DNA of 6,438 bases. It comes from Clostridiales bacterium UBA4706. Its GTDB lineage: Bacteria > Bacillota > Clostridia > Oscillospirales > Oscillospiraceae. The position numbers and the translations under genes were made by a program. Positions within the stretch are counted from its first letter, which is position 1. Every line of letters begins with the position of its first letter. Positions 1 through 4,728 of the stretch are shown piece after piece. Under the pieces are notes generated by a model. The model was given only the letters and a program-made list of their open reading frames with translations. It made no database searches and was not told where the DNA came from. The DNA lies in assembly GCA_002404605.1 (NCBI GenBank), contig DHKA01000098.1:2396-8833 (forward strand). Reading direction: 5' to 3'.

Positions 1-37
1 CTTCATAAAATGCTGCATTTTTTAACCATTCTTTCAT
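1..37 (-). CDS. Start of a probable GH13 alpha-amylase/alpha-glucosidase family protein (partial)
   Basis: Only 12 codons are visible, reading MKEWLKNAAFYE, before the window ends. The ATG at 37–35 is preceded by a perfect AAGGAG (plus-strand CTCCTT at 45–50) at 7-nt spacing, so this is a genuine translation start. The pattern W-x-K-x-A-x-[FV]-Y-[EQ] at the extreme N-terminus is typical of GH13 enzymes acting on alpha-glucans, which usually continue with IYP.SF. The gene lies 17 nt downstream of the mnmA stop on the same strand and is probably co-transcribed with it. It shares the AT-rich composition of the mnmA body. The family call rests on a dozen residues and is therefore tentative; the existence of a gene start is much safer. 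Confidence 0.6.
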   Translation of the reverse strand, partial: MKEWLKNAAFYE

Positions 38-54
38 ATTCTGTCTCCTTATCT

Positions 55-1182
55 TTAAAGCACCGTGCCGCCTCCGACAACGGCATCTCCGTTGTAAAAC
101 ACAACCGCCTGCCCCGATGTGACCGCTCTTTGCGGCACATCAAACACAAGCCTTGCTGTATCGTTTCCGCAAGGGTACACCGTTACGTCTGCCTTTTCCG
201 CCTGATAGCGTATTTTTGCCGTAAGACGTACAGGATTTTCCAAAGGCTTGCCGGAAATATAATTTACCTTTACCGCCGTAAGCTCCTTTGAAAATTCCAT
301 TCCCTTTTCACCGAGCGTTATCTCGTTTTTATCGGGATTGATGTTCATAACAAACATAGGTCTGCCGAAAGCGCCTATTCCCTTTCGCTGACCGATAGTG
401 TAATGTATAAGTCCTTTATGCGTGCCGATAACGTTTCCGTTTACATCAAGCATATTTCCGCACACAGGCTTATAATCCGCATAACGGCAGATAAATTCTG
501 CATAGTCGTTATCGGGTACAAAGCATATTTCCTGACTGTCGGGCTTATTTGCCACAGGTATTTCGAGTTCTGACGCTATTTCCCTCACCTGTTCCTTGCA
601 ATACTCACCGAGCGGCATCAGCGTATGCTCCAACACACGCTGTGTAAAATTATACAAAAAATAGCTCTGATCCTTCTTCGCCGCAGATGATGTGCGAAGC
701 TCATACACTCCGTTATTATTTACAATTTTTCCATAGTGTCCCGTTGCGATATAATTATAACCGTTGTCAAGCGCATAGTCAAGCATTTTTCCAAATTTTA
801 AATATTTATTGCACATTATGCACGGGTTTGGCGTTCTTCCGTTGATATATTCGTTCACGAAATAGTCCACAACCCTTTTGCGGAACTCGTCACGGAAATC
901 AATTATTATAAAATCTATCCCGATATGCTCGCACACACGCTTTGCGTCCTCCGCCGCTTTTTCGGTATCGTTCCACAAAAGCATTGTCGCTCCCGTGACG
1001 TCATATCCCTGTTTTTTCAAAAGCGCCGCCGCAACGGAGCTGTCCACGCCGCCGGACAGGGCCAGAAGCACCTTGCCGTCGCCGACCTGCTCGCGGATGA
1101 GCGCGACCTGCTCTTCGATGAATTTTTCGACGTTCAGCGTCTCACCAAAGGCGCGCCCGCCGATCTTTTTTTCTTCGCTCAT
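55..1182 (-). CDS. mnmA: tRNA-uridine 2-sulfurtransferase MnmA with a GuaA-like N-terminus (chimeric ORF)
   Basis: From about residue 43 to the end (375 aa) this is MnmA, which activates U34 of Lys, Glu and Gln tRNAs with ATP and thiolates it to 2-thiouridine. Visible motifs are the PP-loop SGGVDSS (43–49), TPNPC..CNKYLKF with the expected catalytic Cys at 124, ATGHY (146–150), KKDQSYFL (169–176), DSQEICF with the second catalytic Cys at 220, and the C-terminal HYTIGQRKG and beta-barrel region. MnmA normally has only about 8–10 residues before the PP-loop. Here there are 42, and they read like the beginning of a GMP synthetase ATP-pyrophosphatase domain (NVEKFIEEQ, IREQVGDGKVLLALSGGVDSS). The start at 1182 has AAGGAG (plus-strand CTCCTT, 1191–1196) at 8-nt spacing, so it is a real start, but probably that of guaA. 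Base composition switches from GC-rich to AT-rich at the PP-loop. The ORF is unbroken and could encode a functional MnmA with a foreign leader, but a chimeric contig is more likely. Confidence 0.93.
   Translation of the reverse strand: MSEEKKIGGRAFGETLNVEKFIEEQVALIREQVGDGKVLLALSGGVDSSVAAALLKKQGYDVTGATMLLWNDTEKAAEDAKRVCEHIGIDFIIIDFRDEFRKRVVDYFVNEYINGRTPNPCIMCNKYLKFGKMLDYALDNGYNYIATGHYGKIVNNNGVYELRTSSAAKKDQSYFLYNFTQRVLEHTLMPLGEYCKEQVREIASELEIPVANKPDSQEICFVPDNDYAEFICRYADYKPVCGNMLDVNGNVIGTHKGLIHYTIGQRKGIGAFGRPMFVMNINPDKNEITLGEKGMEFSKELTAVKVNYISGKPLENPVRLTAKIRYQAEKADVTVYPCGNDTARLVFDVPQRAVTSGQAVVFYNGDAVVGGGTVL
1015..1068. other. Probable chimeric junction at the conserved PP-loop coding sequence
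   Basis: This segment encodes GKVLLALSGGVDSSVAAALLK on the minus strand. Everything on its higher-coordinate side reads as GuaA and is GC-rich. Everything on its lower-coordinate side reads as MnmA and is AT-rich, with AAA lysine codons beginning at 1012–1017. GuaA and MnmA belong to the same PP-loop superfamily and both carry SGGVDSS followed by a small-residue helix, so roughly 30–45 nt here could be nearly identical in the two parent genes. That is enough for a short-k-mer assembly misjoin, or for homeologous recombination. The exact crossover cannot be placed within the shared stretch. Confidence 0.68.
1036..1182 (-). pseudogene. guaA: 5' fragment of a GMP synthetase (guaA) ATP-pyrophosphatase gene, in frame with mnmA
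   Basis: Codons 1–49 of the ORF at 55–1182 match the start of clostridial GuaA ATP-PPase domains: a short leader with GRAFGETLNVEKF, then the helix FIEEQVALIREQVGDG, then the strand and P-loop KVLLALSGGVDSS. GuaA converts XMP to GMP. The hallmarks expected next in GuaA (a segment like QLTC.FVDHGL.RK.E) are absent, because the reading continues as MnmA. The GC-rich codon use here matches the plus-strand genes that follow and not the mnmA body. The fragment therefore appears to belong to the genome seen from about 1,070 onward, with the rest of guaA missing from this contig. The similarity is recognised by eye from family knowledge; no alignment was run. Confidence 0.72.
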
Positions 1183-1212
1183 AATTTACTCTCCTTGGGC
1201 CAAAATATTTCC

Positions 1213-1893
1213 ATGGCTATTGTAATGTTTCGCACCATCATCATTTTTACGGTGCTGCTTTTGTGCATGCGCATTCTGGGAAAGCGGCAGCTCGGCGAGC
1301 TGGAGCTATCGGAGCTGGTCGTTTCCGTACTGGTGGCGGACTTAGCGTCGCTGCCTTTGCAGGATATTGGCATCCCGCTGATGAACGGTCTCGTATCCAT
1401 TCTGACGCTTTTCTGTCTGGAACTCATTCTCTCCGGCGTCACGCTCCGCAGCCAGAAGCTGCGCGCGGCGCTCTTTGGCAAGCCGTGCTTTCTCATCGTG
1501 AAGGGCACGATCAACCAGAAGGAGATGCACCGCTGCCGGTTTTCCGTGGACGAGCTGACCGAGGAACTGCGCCGCCAGAGCGTCACCGACCTTTCGACAG
1601 TCGAGTACGCCATTCTGGAAACGGACGGCACGCTCAACGTTATCCTCACGCCCGCGGAACGTCCCGTTACCGCCGGGCAGCTCCACTGCGCCGAGCCGGA
1701 GACGGGCTACCCCTATATCCTCATCAGCGACGGGACGGTGCTGCGCGAAAATCTTCGCAAATGCGGCAAAACGGAGGAATGGCTGCGCGGCGAGTGCCGC
1801 CGGCAGGGAGTGAAAAGCCCGGAGCAGGTGTTTCTTCTCACCTGCGACAAGGCCGGGAACATCTACTTTGCCAAACGGGAGAAAAGGCCATGA
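1213..1893 (+). CDS. DUF421 (YetF-type) membrane protein
   Basis: This 226-aa protein has the DUF421/YetF layout: a hydrophobic N-terminal part with helices at about 5–22, 30–50 and 56–77, followed by a soluble C-terminal alpha/beta domain. The family signature is clear: MRILGKRQLGEL (19–30), then SELVVSVLVADLASLPLQD, where the usual form is GKR...EL.pfELV..iliSe.as.PL.D. The length is normal for the family (about 220–240 aa). The start at 1213 gives a complete first helix. An in-frame ATG at 1225 is an alternative. Neither has a recognisable Shine-Dalgarno sequence, and only 30 nt separate it from the divergent start at 1182. The stop overlaps the next gene's start (ATGA), so the two are coupled. 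The biochemical function is unknown. Some DUF421 proteins are linked to the spore membrane and spore resistance in Bacillales, so an envelope or spore role is possible here but is inference. Confidence 0.88.
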   Translation: MAIVMFRTIIIFTVLLLCMRILGKRQLGELELSELVVSVLVADLASLPLQDIGIPLMNGLVSILTLFCLELILSGVTLRSQKLRAALFGKPCFLIVKGTINQKEMHRCRFSVDELTEELRRQSVTDLSTVEYAILETDGTLNVILTPAERPVTAGQLHCAEPETGYPYILISDGTVLRENLRKCGKTEEWLRGECRRQGVKSPEQVFLLTCDKAGNIYFAKREKRP

Positions 1894-2270
1894 AAAAAGC
1901 TATCGCCGCGGCTATATTGCTCGCGCTGCTCTTCGGCGCGGCGGCATGGAACATTGCGCACATCGACTCTCTCACCGGGTCTCTCACGGCGCTCGCGGAC
2001 GAAGCGCTCGCATACTGCCGCACAGAGGACTACGGCGCTGCGGAGGACGCGCTGCACGAAGCCCTCGAGCTATGGTACGGCGCGGAGAACTACACGCATA
2101 TTATGATCCGCCACTCGGAGGTGGATTCGGCGACCGACGCCTTTTACGCCGTGCTCGAAACGATCCTCACGCGCGACGCCGACGCCGCCGAGAGCGCCAT
2201 TGAATGCTTAAAAGCGCATTTGCAGAGCATCGACTCCATGGAGCACGTGAGCTTCCGAAGCGTATTTTAA
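1890..2270 (+). CDS. DUF4363-like membrane-anchored or secreted protein
   Basis: This 126-aa protein starts with KK followed by a hydrophobic stretch (about residues 4–20, AIAAAILLALLFGAAAW). That is either a signal peptide without an obvious cleavage site or, more likely, an N-terminal anchor. The rest is a helical, acidic extracytoplasmic domain with DSLTGSLTALADEAL, the AAEDALHEALELW helix, and a C-terminal HLQSIDSMEHVSFRSVF. This length and layout resemble the clostridial DUF4363 family, which is often found directly after a DUF421 gene. The start is fixed by GGGAG at 1877–1881 (8-nt spacing) and by the 4-nt ATGA overlap with the preceding gene. No enzyme motif is visible and the function is unknown; a partnership with the DUF421 protein is inferred from the coupling. 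Its stop codon overlaps that of nrdR on the opposite strand. The family assignment is from memory of the pattern and is moderately sure. Confidence 0.75.
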   Translation: MKKAIAAAILLALLFGAAAWNIAHIDSLTGSLTALADEALAYCRTEDYGAAEDALHEALELWYGAENYTHIMIRHSEVDSATDAFYAVLETILTRDADAAESAIECLKAHLQSIDSMEHVSFRSVF

Positions 2271-2725
2271 GCCTTATCCTCCAGAAGATGCGTCAGCTCT
2301 TCCATAAAGGTATTGATATCCTTGAACTGGCGGTAGACCGAGGCAAAGCGGACGTAGGCGACCTCGTCGAGCGATTTGAGCCGCTTCATGACCATTTCGC
2401 CGATCTCGCTCGTCGGGCATTCGCGCTCGAGCCGGTTCTGCAGCTCCTGCTCGATCTCGTTAGCGATGCGCTCAAGATCGCCGAGGGCGACGGAGCGCTT
2501 TTCGCATGCCTTGAGCATGCTGTTGATGAGCTTATTTTTATCGAACGTCTGGCGGCTGCCGTCGCGCTTGACGACGACGAGCGGCAGACGCTCCATGACC
2601 TCATACGTCGTGAACCGGCGCTGGCAGGCAAGGCATTCTCTTCTCCGCCGGATGGACGCACCTTCGTCCGCCGGACGGGAGTCGATGACCTTGCTTTCCG
2701 CATAGCCGCAGAACGGGCATTTCAT
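2267..2725 (-). CDS. nrdR: Transcriptional repressor NrdR of ribonucleotide reductase genes
   Basis: This 152-aa protein is full length for NrdR, the nucleotide-sensing repressor of ribonucleotide reductase operons. The N-terminal zinc ribbon is intact, with CPFC (Cys3, Cys6) and CLAC (Cys31, Cys34) enclosing the conserved DSR at 16–18 and IRRRREC. It is followed by RRFTTYE (36–42) and the ATP-cone domain from about residue 49, beginning VVVKRDGSRQTFD. The cone's C-terminal segment V.YVRFASVYRQFKD (122–136) is also typical. Binding of ATP or dATP to the cone changes its oligomeric state and DNA binding. The start is supported by AGGGGG (plus-strand 2734–2739) at 8-nt spacing and by a strong upstream promoter. 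It is transcribed alone here, convergent with the DUF421/DUF4363 pair and divergent from the small membrane-protein gene. No ribonucleotide reductase gene is in the window. Confidence 0.97.
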   Translation of the reverse strand: MKCPFCGYAESKVIDSRPADEGASIRRRRECLACQRRFTTYEVMERLPLVVVKRDGSRQTFDKNKLINSMLKACEKRSVALGDLERIANEIEQELQNRLERECPTSEIGEMVMKRLKSLDEVAYVRFASVYRQFKDINTFMEELTHLLEDKA

Positions 2726-2760
2726 ACGGTGTACCCCCTGAAAGAAACATTTTTCAACAT

Positions 2761-2789
2761 ATTATACCATACGCCGCGCACCGTCACAA
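2761..2789 (-). promoter_or_regulatory. Sigma-A-type promoter of nrdR
   Basis: On the minus strand a -35 TTGTGA (plus-strand 2784–2789) is followed after exactly 17 nt by a perfect -10 TATAAT (plus-strand 2761–2766). The -10 is preceded by TGG, giving an extended -10. Transcription would start near 2754, leaving a leader of roughly 29 nt that contains the nrdR ribosome site. This is a strong housekeeping-type promoter. I see no convincing NrdR box around it, so autoregulation is not indicated. Confidence 0.85.
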
Positions 2790-2846
2790 GGCAAGATACG
2801 GTTACAAAAACAGTAAAACCAAACCACCGCTTCCATATGTTGTCCG

Positions 2847-2876
2847 TTGCAATACAGAAAGCTGCACGGGTACAAT
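2847..2876 (+). promoter_or_regulatory. Probable promoter of the small membrane-protein gene
   Basis: A -35-like TTGCAA (2847–2852) and a -10 TACAAT (2871–2876) are separated by 18 nt. Transcription would begin around 2883–2885, just before the ATG at 2893. The leader would be very short, which argues against using the earlier in-frame ATG at 2875 because that codon overlaps the -10. This promoter diverges from that of nrdR, with about 57 nt between the two -35 boxes. Confidence 0.55.
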
Positions 2877-2892
2877 GAAAGCGGTGATTTCT

Positions 2893-3129
2893 ATGAAACG
2901 TCTTTTTTCCCCGCTGAGCGAGGAAGCCTTCGGCATGGTGCGCGGGACGCTCTGCGTAAGCTGTGCCATGCTTTTCTGCTCGGTAATGGTGCTTTTACAT
3001 ATCGGAGAGCTCGCGCCGCGCACCTATGCTCTCTACCGGCTCGCCGCCGAGCTTGAGACCGCCTCCGGCGGTTTTCTCCTGCTCGGCAACGCCGCAGCCT
3101 TCGTTCTCGAAAATCTGCGCCGCCGATAG
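2893..3129 (+). CDS. Small membrane protein of unknown function
   Basis: This 78-aa protein is not one I recognise. Its N-terminus MKRLFSPLSEEAFG is charged and probably cytoplasmic. One clear membrane helix spans about residues 15–37 (rich in V, M, L, C). A polar link (APRTYALYRLAAE) leads to a weaker hydrophobic segment at about 57–73, and the protein ends in positively charged LRRR. This is a plausible two-helix layout. Codon use is like that of the neighbouring GC-rich genes, and a promoter-like pair lies just upstream. The ATG at 2875 is in frame but overlaps the -10 box, so 2893 is preferred; the only ribosome-site candidate is a weak GGTGAT at 2883–2888. The last 135 nt overlap the end of rnmV on the opposite strand. 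It could be spurious, but the protein looks more natural than the overlapping rnmV tail. Confidence 0.55.
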   Translation: MKRLFSPLSEEAFGMVRGTLCVSCAMLFCSVMVLLHIGELAPRTYALYRLAAELETASGGFLLLGNAAAFVLENLRRR

Positions 3130-3681
3130 AAAATCATTTCGCGTATAGAGCGAGTTGACCGCGTCGAGCAGAGCGTTGGCCGAAAGATTTTCCGGCAGCG
3201 CGAGCTTTTTCTGCAGAACTCTCCGCCGCGCGGCGCTGTCCGCACCGCCGGAGAGACCGAGAGCGGCGAGATCGGCCTTGGTGACGCGCTCGCGCGTCTC
3301 CGTATCGCACGCCGCCCCGGCGCGGCGCAGCGCCTCTTCCAGAATTTCCGGCTTCATGCCCTCCACGCCGAGCGTCCCGGCGCGCGAGGGCGCTTTTTTG
3401 CGCCGTTCCTTGCCCGCCACGTCCGGAATATAGGCGTGCTTGAGATATACTGCCGGTATCGCGCCGCGCAGACGGTTGCGGATGACGAGCCCCGCGCCGT
3501 CCGCGTCCGTGAGGACGATGAGCCCGCGCTGCTCGGCCACGCGCCGGAGCAGGGCGAGTTTCTCCTTATTTTTGAATATGCCGAACCCGTCGGTCGTGAA
3601 GATCGCGGTATCGACGAGCGGCTCAAGGGCGATCTTATCGTACCGCCCTTCCACAACAATGGCTTCTTTGATCTTAAGCAC
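2995..3681 (-). CDS. rnmV: Ribonuclease M5 / Toprim–DUF4093 protein with extended C-terminus
   Basis: RNase M5 performs the final maturation cuts of 5S rRNA precursor in Gram-positive bacteria. With the GTG start at 3681 the protein is 228 aa. The Toprim domain occupies about residues 4–100, with KIKEAIVVEGRYDK carrying the catalytic Glu11, TTDGFGIF (29–36), and the metal-binding LTDADGAG (Asp59, Asp61) followed by IRNRL. The region with GVEGM and the helical part ending NSLYTRNDF corresponds to the DUF4093 C-terminal part. GTG is chosen because GGAG (plus-strand 3689–3692) lies 7 nt upstream and because KIKE..VVEGR is the usual family N-terminus; a TTG at 3699 is less likely. The start overlaps the end of holA by 8 nt, which implies coupling. 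Family members usually end near residue 185. The last ~44 residues are an unusual Gly/Glu-rich tail antisense to the small membrane-protein gene. Confidence 0.88.
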   Translation of the reverse strand: MLKIKEAIVVEGRYDKIALEPLVDTAIFTTDGFGIFKNKEKLALLRRVAEQRGLIVLTDADGAGLVIRNRLRGAIPAVYLKHAYIPDVAGKERRKKAPSRAGTLGVEGMKPEILEEALRRAGAACDTETRERVTKADLAALGLSGGADSAARRRVLQKKLALPENLSANALLDAVNSLYTRNDFLSAAQIFENEGCGVAEQEKTAGGGLKLGGEPVESIGARRELSDM

Positions 3682-4723
3682 GGCGGCTCTCCATCGCAAA
3701 GCGGATCAGAAACTCCTTGACCGCCTCGGCGTCCGTGATCGTGCCGCTCTCACGCGGCTTCATGGCGTACTCGGCGCACAGCCGCACGCCGTTCGTAAGC
3801 GCCGGAAGTGAAAACTTTGCCGCGGTCTCGGCAAGCTTTCGCGCGCGGTACTCGCTCGACGTGCCGAGGATCTCCATGAGGAACGGCGCGCCGCGCCCGC
3901 TCTTCTCGGCGATCTTCGCGGCATAGAGCTGCCGCACCTGCCAGCCGATCACGCCCATGATCTCGATGGGCTCGGCGTCCCCGGCGAGAAGCTCCGCGAG
4001 CTTGGCCGCCGCGCCGTCATAGTTCCGGCGGGCGATCTCCTCGGTCATCTGGAAGGCGTCCGCCTCCGGGATGTGATGTGCGAGCTTTTCGACGTCCTGC
4101 GCCGTGACACGGTCTCCGGGGACATAGCCGCAGATCTTTGCGATCTCCGGGATGAGCCGGTTCATAAGATCGCCGGAGAGAAACACGAGCCGGTCCACGG
4201 CGTCGCGGTCGATGCGCTTGCCGTTGGCCTCAAAGCGGCGGACGATCCAGTTGTTGAGCGGCGCGCCGGTCTGCGCCGTGAAGTTCACGGCCTTTCCCGC
4301 GGCTTTGAGCTGCTTGATAAACGAGAGCCGTCCGTCCGGCTCCGTGCCCGTCGGGAGCGTGATGACAACGGTGCACCAGTCCGGAATATCCGCAAAAAGC
4401 GCTGTGGTTCGCTCGTCGCGGCACTTGTTCACGTCAAATCCGCGCAGCTCCACGAACGTCCGGTCTCCGAAAAACGGCATGGCGTCGAGCGCTTCGGCGA
4501 TATCGTTCGCCGCGGGCGCGGGAGAGTCGATGCGCTTTGCGTTGAACTCGTCCTCCTCCGTGCCGACGCACGCGGCGCGCAGACGCGAGACGAAGTCCGT
4601 GAGAAGATAGTCCTCCTCGCCCCAGAGAAGATAGAGCTTTCCCGGGCCTTTGTCGCGGAGATTTTTTACGAGCGTGCCGTAGTCGAGCGGCGCTTCCTTT
4701 TTGCCGAAGGACGGCTTTGCCAT
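3674..4723 (-). CDS. holA: DNA polymerase III subunit delta (clamp-loader wrench)
   Basis: This 349-aa protein has the normal length and layout of HolA, the delta subunit that opens the beta sliding clamp as part of the replication clamp loader. Recognisable segments are GKLYLLWGEEDYLL (28–41), the family's opening strand and helix, MPFFGDRTFVELRG (82–95), matching the conserved pattern around PFF..R.vv.r., a middle region with WCTVVITLP, and the helical region RLIPEIAKICGY. The C-terminal collar domain contains IMGVIGWQVRQLYAAK and ends in AMESRRA. The ATG at 4723 is preceded by GGAGGGG (plus-strand CCCCTCC, within 4731–4740) lying in the end of comEC. The gap to comEC is only 5 nt, and the 3' end overlaps rnmV by 8 nt, so the three genes form one operon. 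The comEC–holA order is widespread in Firmicutes. Nothing in the protein is unusual. Confidence 0.95.
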   Translation of the reverse strand: MAKPSFGKKEAPLDYGTLVKNLRDKGPGKLYLLWGEEDYLLTDFVSRLRAACVGTEEDEFNAKRIDSPAPAANDIAEALDAMPFFGDRTFVELRGFDVNKCRDERTTALFADIPDWCTVVITLPTGTEPDGRLSFIKQLKAAGKAVNFTAQTGAPLNNWIVRRFEANGKRIDRDAVDRLVFLSGDLMNRLIPEIAKICGYVPGDRVTAQDVEKLAHHIPEADAFQMTEEIARRNYDGAAAKLAELLAGDAEPIEIMGVIGWQVRQLYAAKIAEKSGRGAPFLMEILGTSSEYRARKLAETAAKFSLPALTNGVRLCAEYAMKPRESGTITDAEAVKEFLIRFAMESRRA

Positions 4724-4728
4724 AGCTT

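Noticed and set aside
1219..1247. TACAAT (minus strand, 1224–1219) as -10 of the guaA-type start
   Set aside because: The -10 position is suitable, but there is no acceptable -35 at 16–19 nt and no TG extension, so it is not listed as a promoter.
2251..2270. Possible terminator: GCTTCCGAAGC followed by GTATTTT at the end of the DUF4363-like gene
   Set aside because: The stem would be only 4 bp with a 3-nt loop and the T-tract is interrupted; too weak to call a terminator.
2503..2522. GCATGC–CTTGA–GCATGC inverted/direct repeat
   Set aside because: It lies inside the well-conserved nrdR coding region, is short, and encodes ordinary NrdR residues (around MLKAC); most likely chance.
2781..2815. 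Two similar 11-mers upstream of nrdR (around 2781–2790 and 2800–2810) as NrdR boxes
   Set aside because: They match each other at only about 7 of 11 positions, do not resemble the NrdR box pattern and lack the usual three-turn spacing.
2204..2878. Plus-strand ORF (224 codons) antisense to nrdR
   Set aside because: No domain, no ribosome site; it mirrors the GC-rich nrdR codons and runs through the nrdR promoter region.
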